Shown here in pieces: positions 26,370 to 34,725 of a stretch of DNA of 64,000 nucleotides; within the stretch, counting starts at the first letter, position 1; each line of letters opens with the position of its first letter. Position numbers and translations under genes: made by a program. Source of the stretch: Flavobacterium flevense (GTDB lineage: Bacteria > Bacteroidota > Bacteroidia > Flavobacteriales > Flavobacteriaceae); contig NZ_FRCC01000002.1 in the NCBI RefSeq assembly GCF_900142775.1, forward strand, positions 186,001-250,000. The letters are read 5' to 3'. The notes beneath the pieces were generated by a model. That model made no database searches and was not told where the DNA came from. It saw only the letters and a list, made by a program, of their open reading frames with translations.

Positions 26370-27083
26370 TCAAGAAAAAACTTCCTTTAAAACCTCCAAT
26401 GATTTTGGTCTTTTAAAACCATCCAGATGATAGGCATAATAGTCAATCAGAATTTTTAAGAGCAGTTGTCTTTCGATAACATGAAACACTTTTTGATTGT
26501 TATCAAATTTTAAAGCAATGAGTTTTTTGAACAAATTGCTTTCATGTTCGCTCAAAGAACCAGCGGCATGAAAAGGGGTAAAAACACCTTCATTCATTTC
26601 GAAAAAAGGCATATCCATATCCGAAGTATCGGGATAAAAACCAAAATACTTGGTCATTTCCAGCATTAAAATCAGGTGGAAATTAGCCATCTCGTCATGT
26701 TCATCTAACCACTGCAGGGCAGCTTCCAGAAAAACAAAAAGCGGTTCGTTTTTTTCTTCTTCATGGATCGAATGATGCACTATTTCTGAAATAAACATTA
26801 CAATAGTACTTTTAAAAATATCCAGATGAATGGACTGAAAAGGAGCAGCAATTTTGATTTCTTTAAAATGCTCTAAAGTTCCTTTATTCTTATGATTGGC
26901 TTCAATTTCCAGAATGGTCATGGGTTGAAAATACGCCATTTTTTGATTACTTTTTCTATTCGAAAAGGCATCCCGAACAAAATACGATTTTAATCCATGC
27001 GACAACGTAAAGCATTTTACTATCAGACTTTTTTCCTGGTATTTTAAAGCCGAAATAACAATTGCTTTGGTTTTAATTTGCAT
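26370..27083 (-). CDS. recO: DNA repair protein RecO
   Basis: 237 residues. The N-terminal OB-fold reads MQIKTKAIVISALKYQEKSLIVKCFT, followed by the helical domain with RQLLLKILIDYYAYHLDGF near the end. The zinc-finger Cys of many RecO proteins are absent, as usual in Bacteroidota. It loads RecA with RecR on SSB-coated DNA. The gene is flanked on both sides by repeat-rich DNA. Confidence 0.93.
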   Translation of the reverse strand: MQIKTKAIVISALKYQEKSLIVKCFTLSHGLKSYFVRDAFSNRKSNQKMAYFQPMTILEIEANHKNKGTLEHFKEIKIAAPFQSIHLDIFKSTIVMFISEIVHHSIHEEEKNEPLFVFLEAALQWLDEHDEMANFHLILMLEMTKYFGFYPDTSDMDMPFFEMNEGVFTPFHAAGSLSEHESNLFKKLIALKFDNNQKVFHVIERQLLLKILIDYYAYHLDGFKRPKSLEVLKEVFS

Positions 27084-27405
27084 GAATATTATTTTTTGCG
27101 AAGATAGTTAAAAGAGTCCTTAGTCCTTAGTTGGTGAGTACTTAGTATTTAGTCCCATGCACTTAGTTTTTGATGATAATTTTTCGTCAGTTCGAGTGAT
27201 CCCGTTTTCGGACGGGATTGTATCGAGAACAAGAAAAATTTCATTAAAAACGGTTCTCGATACATTTTTTGTTCCGTTATACTCCACAAAAAACACTCGA
27301 ACTGACGTTTTAATAATTACAACTAATTACACCCAACAGCTGGACTAAGGACTCACCAACTAAGGACTATGTACTAACTACTAAGGACTAAAAAGATTAA
27401 AAAAA
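27084..27405. other. 322-base gap filled by a nested inverted repeat
   Basis: Almost the whole gap between recO and gdhA is taken up by the nested inverted repeat described at 27123-27367 and flanking CTAAGGACTA-type units. No gene or promoter seen. Confidence 0.6.
27123..27367. repeat. nested inverted repeat, four arm pairs
   Basis: Outer arms GTCCTTAGTTGGTGAGT (27123-27139) and exact complement (27351-27367); next CGTCAGTTCGAGTG (27185-27198) and complement (27294-27307); inner GTATCGAGAAC (27220-27230) and complement (27253-27263); plus a side hairpin CCCGT / ACGGG (27201-27216). All arms are perfect matches. Confidence 0.9.
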
Positions 27406-28749
27406 CTAAACCACTCCCTGAGCCAGCATCGCGTCGGCTACTTTTACAAATCCGGCAATATTAGCTCCTTTTACATAATCTACATAGCCATCGGCATCGG
27501 CACCATATTGTACACAGGCAGCGTGAATATTAAGCATAATGGCTTTTAGTTTTTCATCTACTTCTTCGGCGGTCCAGCTCAATCGCAAAGAGTTTTGTGA
27601 CATTTCTAAACCGGAAGTCGCTACTCCGCCCGCATTAGACGCTTTTCCGGGTGAAAACAATATTTTAGCTTTATGAAAAACAACCACTGCCTCATAAGTA
27701 GAAGGCATATTAGCACCTTCAGCAACACAAAAACAACCATTAGCCACTAAGGTTTTAGCATTTTCTTCATCCAGTTCATTTTGAGTAGCACAGGGCAAAG
27801 CGATATCGCATTTTTGATTCCAAGGCTTCTCATTTTCATAATATTTTGCATTTGGATATTTTACAACATATTCACTAATTCGGGTGCGTAATTCATTTTT
27901 CAAATACATAATATGCGCTAATTTTTCGGCATCAATTCCGTCAGCGTCATAAATATACCCGCCGGAATCTGACATCGTAATTACTTTAGCACCTAATTGA
28001 GTCACTTTCTCTACAGCATATTGTGCCACATTTCCGGATCCGGAAACAGCCACAATCTTATCATGTAGATTTTTGCCTTTAGTAGCCAGCATGCTTTGCG
28101 CAAAATAAACGACTCCATACCCCGTGGCTTCAGGACGAATTAGGGAACCCCCAAAAGAAATTCCTTTTCCGGTTAAGACTCCGGTAAATTCATTTCTGAT
28201 TTTTTTATACTGCCCGAACAAATAGCCTACTTCTCTGGCTCCTACTCCAATATCCCCAGCCGGAACATCAGTATCAGCACTAATATGTTTGCATAATTCG
28301 GTCATGAAAGCCTGGCAAAAACGCATTACTTCGATATCTGATTTCCCTTTTGGATCAAAATCCGAACCTCCTTTTCCTCCGCCCATTGGCAAACTGGTCA
28401 AACTGTTTTTAAAAGTTTGTTCGAAAGCTAAAAATTTCAAAACACTTAAATTCACCGTAGGATGAAACCGAAGACCGCCTTTGTAAGGACCAATAGCCGA
28501 ATTCATTTGGATACGGTATCCACGGTTTACCTGAGTTTTCCCCTGATCATCAATCCATGCCACTCTAAAAATGATTATCCGGTCTGCTTCGGTCATGCGC
28601 TCTAAAAGCATCTGGTTTTGATACTTTTTATTTTCTTCTATAAAAGGAATCACTGTCTCGGCAACTTCTGAAACTGCCTGTAAAAATTCCGGTTCATTAG
28701 GGTTTTTCAGCGTTATATTATTTATAAAATCTGTAAATATTTGTGACAT
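27406..28749 (-). CDS. gdhA: NADP-type glutamate dehydrogenase
   Basis: 447 residues, the length of hexameric bacterial GdhA. The active-site Lys lies in LPMGGGKGGSDFDPKG, the catalytic Asp in DTDVPAGDIGVGAREVGYL, and the nucleotide fold in VAVSGSGNVAQYAVEK. The length and motifs favour the NADPH-dependent assimilating form that makes glutamate from 2-oxoglutarate and ammonium. A -7 box (TATATTTG) lies at 28793-28800. Confidence 0.96.
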   Translation of the reverse strand: MSQIFTDFINNITLKNPNEPEFLQAVSEVAETVIPFIEENKKYQNQMLLERMTEADRIIIFRVAWIDDQGKTQVNRGYRIQMNSAIGPYKGGLRFHPTVNLSVLKFLAFEQTFKNSLTSLPMGGGKGGSDFDPKGKSDIEVMRFCQAFMTELCKHISADTDVPAGDIGVGAREVGYLFGQYKKIRNEFTGVLTGKGISFGGSLIRPEATGYGVVYFAQSMLATKGKNLHDKIVAVSGSGNVAQYAVEKVTQLGAKVITMSDSGGYIYDADGIDAEKLAHIMYLKNELRTRISEYVVKYPNAKYYENEKPWNQKCDIALPCATQNELDEENAKTLVANGCFCVAEGANMPSTYEAVVVFHKAKILFSPGKASNAGGVATSGLEMSQNSLRLSWTAEEVDEKLKAIMLNIHAACVQYGADADGYVDYVKGANIAGFVKVADAMLAQGVV

Positions 28750-28792
28750 ATAGATGTTGGATTATGAATATTAAAAAAAATTACTACTCTTA

Positions 28793-28800
28793 CAAATATA
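28793..28800 (-). promoter_or_regulatory. -7 box of gdhA (TATATTTG)
   Basis: Exact TAnnTTTG match on the minus strand, 43 bases upstream of the gdhA ATG. The -33 element is not clear. Confidence 0.45.
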
Positions 28801-28957
28801 CATTTTATGAAGAAATTTTATTTAAAATAAACTTAATTAAAATGGGAAGTATTAAAAAAAATAATTCCGAAATCAGTCCCATTGACCACTGCTTTTTCTT
28901 TATAAAATACATTCTAATTAGTTCGCTATTATTACAATGGATAAATAATGTTTTTTA

Positions 28958-28965
28958 TATCTTTG
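28958..28965 (+). promoter_or_regulatory. -7 box (TATCTTTG) that decides the next start codon
   Basis: Exact TAnnTTTG match; transcription would begin near 28972, so the in-frame ATG at 28948 would be untranscribed and the ATG at 28987 is the likely start. Confidence 0.55.
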
Positions 28966-28986
28966 TCCAAAACCGAAAAGTTTAAA

Positions 28987-29799
28987 ATGCTCATAAATAA
29001 TTGGCTAAGCTCCTTAATTGTATTTTTTTTGCTGGGAATATCCTGTGAAATAAATGCGCAATTTGGTTTTTCACATGAAATTGGAGTTATTGCCGGACCG
29101 GTTGCTTTTCAGTCGGATTATGGAGAGCGGCATGATTTAAGTACAAACGCAGGAAATACCGGAGTAGGAATAGGAATTATTCATTATCTCAACTTTTCAT
29201 ACACTGCGGAATGTAACTGTTACACTCCCGAAACGTATTTTAACGACCACTTTAAACTAAGATCAGAGCTGTCTTATAACAAAACCGAATTCAAACATTT
29301 TGGCGAATGGGTAAGTCCTGACCGTACCTCACTTGAAGCAGACCAATTGCGGGCTATGGAAGGAAACAGTGCTGTCACCAACCTGGGGATGCAATTAGAA
29401 TATTTTCCGTTAAGCATTCGTGATTTTACAGCCAGAATAGGAAGTTTTGGTCCTTTTATCAGTCTTGGCGGTCAGTTTAGCTATTACAATACCGAAGCTA
29501 CCTCTACCCTAGGACCTCTGGGAACACCACTAACCACCTATCCTAAATACCTGACTCCGTATGATGACCGTCAATATGGTTTTTCTACTGAAAGCGGCAG
29601 TGTATGGTCTATTGTATCCAGTGTAGGAACGCGATACAAGCTGACACCACTGAGCGATTTGATGGTTGATTTACGTTTTCAGTATTATTTCTCAGATTGG
29701 GTGGATGGCTTAAATCCCAATAAAGATTTTTACAAAGAAAACAAAGCTAATGACTGGTTAGTATGGCTTAATGTGGGCTATATTTATTACTTACAATAA
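28987..29799 (+). CDS. predicted outer-membrane protein of unknown function
   Basis: About 270 residues from the ATG at 28987, with a signal peptide ending ...LLGISCEINAQ. The mature part is rich in Gly, aromatic residues and alternating strands, ends in VWLNVGYIYYLQ (aromatic C-terminal strand), and so looks like a small outer-membrane barrel. It recalls proteins that databases label THC0290_0291 family, often found beside glutamate dehydrogenase and sometimes misnamed as it; I am not certain of the family name. It is divergent from gdhA, with promoters of both genes in the shared gap. Confidence 0.7.
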   Translation: MLINNWLSSLIVFFLLGISCEINAQFGFSHEIGVIAGPVAFQSDYGERHDLSTNAGNTGVGIGIIHYLNFSYTAECNCYTPETYFNDHFKLRSELSYNKTEFKHFGEWVSPDRTSLEADQLRAMEGNSAVTNLGMQLEYFPLSIRDFTARIGSFGPFISLGGQFSYYNTEATSTLGPLGTPLTTYPKYLTPYDDRQYGFSTESGSVWSIVSSVGTRYKLTPLSDLMVDLRFQYYFSDWVDGLNPNKDFYKENKANDWLVWLNVGYIYYLQ

Positions 29800-29918
29800 A
29801 TCAGGAATACCATTTTGATTTTTATTTTTAGTTAAAAACTGTTATCTTTCAATCCGCACTTTTTTAGAAAAGCTCTTGAAATATAAATTTATTTTGACCA
29901 GAATTAAAAAAAATTAAA

Positions 29919-30659
29919 ATGAAATATACCTTATTCTCTCTGTTACTTCTTATGTGTATGAGTTGTTCCAAAGGATTGGATTTTGAAAATCAGTCTTTTG
30001 AAAAATCAACTAACTTAGACTGTACCGAAAATTGCCCCAGCATAAAAATCGATATTCCTGTTGCTAAAAATGCCGGTACTATTTCAGACAGCATCAATAA
30101 CAATGTTTTTACAACAGTAAAATCTATTGTCGATTTTGGAGACAAACCCAACCACTCAAAAAATTATAACGAATTAGCCCAATCGTTTATTCAGAATTAT
30201 GAAAAAATAAAAAGGGATTTTCCGCGGGATCATTTTGGATGGGAAGCTAAAATTGAAGGAGAAGTAAAATACAAATCGGAAAACATCATAAACATCACCA
30301 TCAATCATTACACCTTTACAGGCGGAGCTCACGGTTATGCCGGTTTGCGTTCTTTAATTTTTGATCCAAAAACCGGAAAAAAAATACCCAATGAAAAGCT
30401 ATTTAAAAACTGGAATTTGTTTAAAGTTTTTGCTGAAACAAAATTCAGACAGAAATACAAAATTCCCAAAGACCAACCAATAAACAGTACCGGAATGTTT
30501 TTTGAAAACGATGTGTTTCAGGCTGCCCAAAATTTATTTTTCACAAATGAAGGTATTGTGCTTCATTACAATCCGTATGAAATTGCCGCTTATGTTGATG
30601 GTTCCAGAGCTTTACTTATCAAATATGAAGAAGCAAATGATTATCTGATAACGAAATAA
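29919..30659 (+). CDS. DUF4163/DUF3298 domain lipoprotein
   Basis: 246 residues with a lipobox (MCMSC, Cys16). The middle part matches DUF4163 (NFTTVKSIVDFGD-type helix and strand region) and the C-terminal part DUF3298 (FTGGAHGYAGLRSLIFD, and IVLHYNPYEIAAYVDG near the end). These folds resemble the extracytoplasmic part of anti-sigma factor RsiV, which binds lysozyme, but no sigma factor is adjacent. Role unknown. Confidence 0.85.
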   Translation: MKYTLFSLLLLMCMSCSKGLDFENQSFEKSTNLDCTENCPSIKIDIPVAKNAGTISDSINNNVFTTVKSIVDFGDKPNHSKNYNELAQSFIQNYEKIKRDFPRDHFGWEAKIEGEVKYKSENIINITINHYTFTGGAHGYAGLRSLIFDPKTGKKIPNEKLFKNWNLFKVFAETKFRQKYKIPKDQPINSTGMFFENDVFQAAQNLFFTNEGIVLHYNPYEIAAYVDGSRALLIKYEEANDYLITK

Positions 30660-30667
30660 AAAGAATA

Positions 30668-30732
30668 GACACGAATTACACGAATCTGTCAAAGGCAGAT
30701 AGAAATTTGTACTAATTCGTGTAATTCGTGTC
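30668..30732. repeat. inverted repeat of ACGAATTACAC type
   Basis: Perfect 18-bp arms GACACGAATTACACGAAT (30668-30685) and its complement (30715-30732) around a 29-base spacer. It lies between two convergent genes. A relative is at 31716-31843. Confidence 0.85.
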
Positions 30733-30776
30733 AAAAATAAAACTCGTGCTTTTTGACCTCCGGAAGCTCTTTTTTA

Positions 30777-31232
30777 TTATACTAATTTTCGAATAGCCAT
30801 AATAACCCCTATATGAATGCCTTCATGAAAGTTATTGAATGACATCGAATCAAAATTGCTTTTTAAAACAAATCCTGTAGAAGTAGGGTATTCATTGAAA
30901 TTTTGGAACAAATTATTGTCAATATCAATGGCTGTTTGTTCGATTGTTTTGTGTAATAAGGACAAAATCTCATCTACTTCTTCCTGAGAAGCCTCGTGTT
31001 CGGTTTTAGTTCCTTTTTTATATTTTTCAATCAATTCATCCGAAACCATTACAGGCAAACCTGCTAATTTATAAACTAACACTTGTTGTGTAACAATAAT
31101 ATGCGCCACATTCCAAATCAAATTATTATTAAAGCCCGCCGGAACCTTATTTAGTTGCTCTAAAGTAAATCCCTGAATCAATTTAGAAACCATGTTTCTG
31201 CTGGTTTTAGTAATCTCTAAAAGTTCTTTCAT
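30777..31232 (-). CDS. DinB/YfiT-like four-helix metal-binding protein
   Basis: 151 residues from the ATG at 31232; a TTG at 31259 lies inside the promoter and is rejected. Four-helix layout with a His triad: NVAHIIV, and FHEGIHIG near the C-terminus, as in DinB_2 superfamily proteins that bind a divalent metal. Members include thiol-S-transferases and many of unknown role. Unrelated to polymerase IV despite the name. Confidence 0.85.
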   Translation of the reverse strand: MKELLEITKTSRNMVSKLIQGFTLEQLNKVPAGFNNNLIWNVAHIIVTQQVLVYKLAGLPVMVSDELIEKYKKGTKTEHEASQEEVDEILSLLHKTIEQTAIDIDNNLFQNFNEYPTSTGFVLKSNFDSMSFNNFHEGIHIGVIMAIRKLV

Positions 31233-31256
31233 TGTATTGAATTTGTAATTTTTGAA

Positions 31257-31264
31257 CAAAAATA
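31257..31264 (-). promoter_or_regulatory. -7 box of the DinB/YfiT-like gene (TATTTTTG)
   Basis: Exact TAnnTTTG match on the minus strand, 24 bases before the chosen ATG; it supports that start. Confidence 0.5.
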
Positions 31265-31314
31265 ATCATTTAACGTGGCAAATGATTTTTCTTTGCATAA
31301 AGAAATAAATAATT

Positions 31315-31674
31315 ATGGCTAACAAAATATACTATCTCGCTTCTTGTGATACTTGTCGAAAAATTATCAAATCATTACCAAAAGACAATAATCTTGCTTT
31401 TCACGACATCAAACAAGATCCTATTACTGAGGCAGAACTGGAAGAAATGCATGCCCTTTCGGGAAGTTATGAAGCGCTTTTCAGCAAAAAAGCACAATTG
31501 TATAAATCAATGGGATTAAAAGACAAAAACTTAACCGAAGCTGATTTTAAGAAATATATTCTGGAACATTACACCTTCCTGAGCCGTCCGGTTTTTATTA
31601 TTGATGGCGGTATTTATATTGGAAATACACAACAAAATATTCTTAAAGTAATGAAAGCATTCGAAAATAAATAA
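31315..31674 (+). CDS. ArsC/Spx family thioredoxin-fold protein
   Basis: 119 residues. CxxC motif in YYLASCDTCRKIIKSLP near the N-terminus, helix with KAQLYKSMGLKDK, and the conserved Arg-Pro in LSRPVFIIDGGIYIGN. This fits the ArsC-like branch of arsenate reductases and Spx/MgsR-like proteins. No arsenic genes are nearby, so a true arsenate reductase role is unproven. Confidence 0.87.
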   Translation: MANKIYYLASCDTCRKIIKSLPKDNNLAFHDIKQDPITEAELEEMHALSGSYEALFSKKAQLYKSMGLKDKNLTEADFKKYILEHYTFLSRPVFIIDGGIYIGNTQQNILKVMKAFENK

Positions 31675-31715
31675 TTTAGACACTCTTAACTCGTGGAGGC
31701 TTTAAAAAAATGTTA

Positions 31716-31843
31716 GCCACGAATTACACCAATTGTCACTAATTTTATTAGAATTTAAATCAAATTTCACTAATTCTGGCTTTTTAATGATTCCTGTAAA
31801 GGAAAAACAAGTAATAATTGGTGTGTTTTGTGTAATTCGTGGC
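31716..31843. repeat. inverted repeat GCCACGAATTACAC with long spacer
   Basis: Arms GCCACGAATTACAC (31716-31729) and complement (31830-31843) plus inner ACCAATT / AATTGGT. Same core as the element at 30668. Confidence 0.8.
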
Positions 31844-31901
31844 AAAAACTTTTAATACCGATTGCCTTACACTGCTGACTGAACACTTACTACTTTTTTA
31901 G

Positions 31902-31909
31902 TATCTTTG
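31902..31909 (+). promoter_or_regulatory. -7 box of yicC-type gene (TATCTTTG)
   Basis: Exact TAnnTTTG match 20 bases before the ATG at 31930. Confidence 0.5.
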
Positions 31910-31929
31910 ACCACTTTTTAGAAAACAAT

Positions 31930-32790
31930 ATGATACAATCAATGACCGGTTTTGGTAAAGCTACTTTGCAGTTACCAACCAAAAAAATAACAGTCGAAGT
32001 AAAATCTTTAAACAGTAAAGGCTTAGATCTAAATGTACGAATGCCTTCGCTTTACCGCGAAATGGAATTGGGATTGCGTACCCAAATTGCGGCAACATTA
32101 GAAAGAGGGAAAGTAGATTTTTCTATTTATATCGAAAGTACCGCTGAGCAAACTTCGACGAAAGTCAATGTACCTATTGTAAAAGCCTACATCAATCAGT
32201 TAAGAGAAGTGTATGCGGATGCCGATGAAACCGAATTGATGAAAATGGCTGTTCGAATGCCGGACACCATGAAAGTGGAAAGAGAAGAAATTGACGAAAA
32301 CGAATGGGCTCAGATCAAAAACGTAATCAACGATAGTTTAAATAATATTCTTTCTTTTAGAAAAGACGAAGGTCAATCGTTAGAGAAAGAATTCCAATTA
32401 CGCATTGGAAACATCCGTCAATATATGAACGACGCGCTGGCTCTTGATCCGGAACGCGTTCAGGCCATCAAAGACCGTTTGCAAACTGCCATTGATGAGT
32501 TAAAAGTAAATGTTGACGAAAACCGTTTTGAACAGGAATTAATCTATTATTTAGAAAAATTAGATATTACTGAAGAAAAAGTGCGTTTAACAAATCATCT
32601 GGATTATTTCTTAGAAACCATCAAAGGAACGGAAGCCAATGGTAGAAAACTAGGTTTCATCACTCAGGAAATGGGACGTGAAATCAACACCATGGGTTCT
32701 AAATCCAATCATGCTCAAATGCAAAAATTAGTCGTGATGATGAAAGACGAATTGGAGAAAATTAAAGAACAGGTTTTGAATGTTTTATAA
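31930..32790 (+). CDS. YicC family endoribonuclease-type protein
   Basis: 286 residues. Starts with the family hallmark MIQSMTGFGKA; the N-terminal YicC_N domain is followed by the DUF1732 domain ending in ELEKIKEQVLNVL, with the conserved EANGRKLGFITQEMGREINT stretch. Family members in other bacteria act as RNases. It precedes gmk on the same strand, a conserved order, though here 97 bases of repeat separate them. Confidence 0.93.
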   Translation: MIQSMTGFGKATLQLPTKKITVEVKSLNSKGLDLNVRMPSLYREMELGLRTQIAATLERGKVDFSIYIESTAEQTSTKVNVPIVKAYINQLREVYADADETELMKMAVRMPDTMKVEREEIDENEWAQIKNVINDSLNNILSFRKDEGQSLEKEFQLRIGNIRQYMNDALALDPERVQAIKDRLQTAIDELKVNVDENRFEQELIYYLEKLDITEEKVRLTNHLDYFLETIKGTEANGRKLGFITQEMGREINTMGSKSNHAQMQKLVVMMKDELEKIKEQVLNVL

Positions 32791-32803
32791 GTAAATAGTA
32801 CCT

Positions 32804-32875
32804 AGTCCTTAGTCCTTAGCGATGAAACCAACTAAGGACTAAGGACTAATCACTAAGGACTAATCACTAAGGACT
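32804..32875. repeat. CTAAGGACTA repeat cluster between yicC and gmk
   Basis: Perfect 16-bp arms AGTCCTTAGTCCTTAG (32804-32819) and complement (32832-32847), then two more direct copies of CACTAAGGACTAAT. Confidence 0.9.
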
Positions 32876-32887
32876 AATACTAAAAAA

Positions 32888-33460
32888 ATGAAAAAAGGAA
32901 AATTAATCGTATTCTCGGCGCCATCAGGTTCCGGAAAAACAACTATAGTAAGGCATTTATTAAAACAGGAAGACTTGAATTTAGAGTTTTCAATCTCGGC
33001 AGCCACCCGTGAAGCCAGAGGTGAAGAAGTAAACGGTAAGGATTACTATTTTATTTCTTTGGACGAATTTAAAAGCCACATTAAACACGAGGATTTTGTA
33101 GAATGGGAAGAAGTGTACCGGGATAACTTTTACGGAACTTTAAAAAGCGAAGTAGAACGCATCTGGGCTTTGGGTAAAAATGTAATTTTTGATATTGATG
33201 TTGCCGGCGGATTGCGTATCAAGCATAAGTTCCCCGAAGAAACGTTAGCTGTTTTTGTAAAACCACCAAGTGTTGACGAACTAAAACGGCGCTTAAAAGA
33301 ACGCTCTACCGAAAGCGAAGAAAAAATCAATATGCGAATTGCTAAAGCTCACGTAGAACTGGCTACAGCACCACAATTTGATGTTGTAATAAAAAATTAT
33401 GATTTGGAAGTAGCATTGGAGGAAGCGACTGAGTTGGTTCGAAATTTTGTGAGTAAATAG
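32888..33460 (+). CDS. gmk: guanylate kinase
   Basis: 190 residues. P-loop IVFSAPSGSGKTTIVRHLL, GMP-binding SISAATREARGEEVNGKDYYF (with the usual TTR-type Arg) and the lid Arg residues in RRLKERSTESEEKI. Phosphorylates GMP to GDP. Followed by CTAAGGACTA-type repeats and then a four-helix-bundle gene before nadD. Confidence 0.97.
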   Translation: MKKGKLIVFSAPSGSGKTTIVRHLLKQEDLNLEFSISAATREARGEEVNGKDYYFISLDEFKSHIKHEDFVEWEEVYRDNFYGTLKSEVERIWALGKNVIFDIDVAGGLRIKHKFPEETLAVFVKPPSVDELKRRLKERSTESEEKINMRIAKAHVELATAPQFDVVIKNYDLEVALEEATELVRNFVSK

Positions 33461-33492
33461 TCCTTAGTAGTTAGTACATAGTCCTTAGTGCT
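33461..33492. repeat. CCTTAGT repeat patch, left flank of the four-helix-bundle gene
   Basis: Three TAGTCCTTAGT/TAGTTAGTACATAG units in tandem right after the gmk stop. Confidence 0.75.
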
Positions 33493-33521
33493 AAAGACAA
33501 TCAACCTAAAAACAATAAATT

Positions 33522-33887
33522 ATGAGTGGAGTAAAATCATACAAAGAATTATTAATTTGGCAAAAGGGCATCAAAATTGTTGTTTTAATTTACAAACTCA
33601 CAAAAGATTTTCCAAAAGAAGAAATTTACGCATTAACAAGTCAGTTAAAGAGAGCTTCGGTATCTGTTCCTTCTAATATTGAAGAAGGTTTTGGACGACA
33701 AACGGACAAATCATTCAATCACTTTTTAAATATTTCCAGAGGCTCATTAAACGAAATAGAAACACAACTCATTATAGCAAAAGAATTAGATTTTGTAGTT
33801 GATACTAATTTATTTAATGAAATTATATTCTTGATAGAAGAAGAAAGTAAAATGATAAATGCCTTCTCTAAAAACCTGAAAGACTAA
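33522..33887 (+). CDS. four-helix-bundle protein of the 23S rRNA intervening-sequence family
   Basis: 121 residues. The family hallmarks are clear: SYKELLIWQKGIKIVVLIY at the N-terminus, LTSQLKRASVSVPSNIEEGFGR in the middle, and FLNISRGSLNEIETQLIIAKEL. Homologues are encoded inside 23S rRNA intervening sequences or as free cassettes in many genomes; biochemical role unknown. It sits between gmk and nadD and is flanked on both sides by CTAAGGACTA-type repeats, which suggests insertion into an older yicC-gmk-nadD block. Confidence 0.93.
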   Translation: MSGVKSYKELLIWQKGIKIVVLIYKLTKDFPKEEIYALTSQLKRASVSVPSNIEEGFGRQTDKSFNHFLNISRGSLNEIETQLIIAKELDFVVDTNLFNEIIFLIEEESKMINAFSKNLKD

Positions 33888-33889
33888 CA

Positions 33890-33930
33890 GCTAAAGACTA
33901 GGGACTAGGGACTAAAAAACTAAGGACTAA
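33890..33930. repeat. CTAAGGACTA repeat patch, right flank of the four-helix-bundle gene
   Basis: Units GCTAAAGACTAGGGACTAGG and ACTAAGGACTAAAA in tandem directly before the nadD ATG. Confidence 0.75.
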
Positions 33931-33933
33931 AAA

Positions 33934-34527
33934 ATGAAAATAGGATTGTATTTCGGCACTTTCAACCCCATTCATGTTGGACATCTCATTATTGCCAATC
34001 ACATGGCTGAGCATTCTGATTTGGATCAGGTTTGGCTTGTGGTTACGCCACACAATCCGTTGAAGAAAAAAAGCACTTTGCTGGATGATTACCATCGTCT
34101 GCAAATGGTATTTCTTGCCACCCAGGACTATCCAAAACTTAAACCATCTGATTTTGAGTTTAAGCTTCCGCAACCTAATTATACGGTAAACACTTTAGTA
34201 CATCTTGAAGAAAAATATCCTCAGCATCAATTTTCTTTGATTATGGGCGAAGACAATTTAAAGTCTTTGCACAAATGGAAAAATTATGAAGCTATTTTAG
34301 CGCATCATGAGATTTATGTCTATCCACGCATTTCTTCGGAAGAAGAAAATTTAGTCCCGACTTTTCAGGATAAAAATCATCCTAAAATTCACATGATTGA
34401 TGCTCCGGTTGTTGAAATCTCTTCGACTTTTATTCGAAATAACATCAAATCCGGTAAAAACATTCGTCCTTTATTACCCACAAAAGTCTGGGAATACATT
34501 GACCATAATTTATTTTATAAGAAGTAA
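33934..34527 (+). CDS. nadD: nicotinate-nucleotide adenylyltransferase
   Basis: 197 residues. The nucleotidyltransferase motif GLYFGTFNPIHVGHLIIANH (HxGH-type) opens the protein and ISSTFIRNNIKSG closes the active site. It adenylates nicotinate mononucleotide in NAD synthesis. Confidence 0.96.
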   Translation: MKIGLYFGTFNPIHVGHLIIANHMAEHSDLDQVWLVVTPHNPLKKKSTLLDDYHRLQMVFLATQDYPKLKPSDFEFKLPQPNYTVNTLVHLEEKYPQHQFSLIMGEDNLKSLHKWKNYEAILAHHEIYVYPRISSEEENLVPTFQDKNHPKIHMIDAPVVEISSTFIRNNIKSGKNIRPLLPTKVWEYIDHNLFYKK

Positions 34528-34563
34528 AACAAGTCAGCAAAGATTATTTAATATTATAATCAA

Positions 34564-34694
34564 TTGCCTCCAGCTTTAGCTGGTGGTTAATTTAAGTCAA
34601 ATACAAATTGGCTTTAGCCAAAAATCAATAATTTTATTTGGCCAAAGCCTTTTTTTATCAAAATTATAGACCTCCAGCTAAAGCAAGAGGCAAA
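34564..34694. repeat. REP-like cluster after nadD
   Basis: TTGCCTCCAGCTTTAGCTGG (34564-34583) is mirrored by an inverted, slightly diverged copy near 34671-34694. Between them are the palindrome TTGGCTTTAGCCAA (34608-34621) and TTGGCCAAAGCC followed by T7 (34638-34656). The last hairpin may act as the nadD terminator. Confidence 0.75.
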
Positions 34695-34725
34695 TCATTT
34701 AGAGTTCTGTTATTTATATTTATAA

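Noticed and set aside
27185..27307. tRNA-like TTCGAGTGATCCC stretch
   Set aside because: It resembles a T-arm by eye but no acceptor, D or anticodon arms fit; it belongs to the nested inverted repeat.
31315..31674. Arsenic resistance locus
   Set aside because: Only an ArsC/Spx-like gene is present; no ArsR, ArsB/Acr3 or other arsenic gene nearby.
33488..33676. 62-codon frame overlapping the four-helix-bundle gene
   Set aside because: It is a shifted frame of the same DNA; the true frame has the family motifs.
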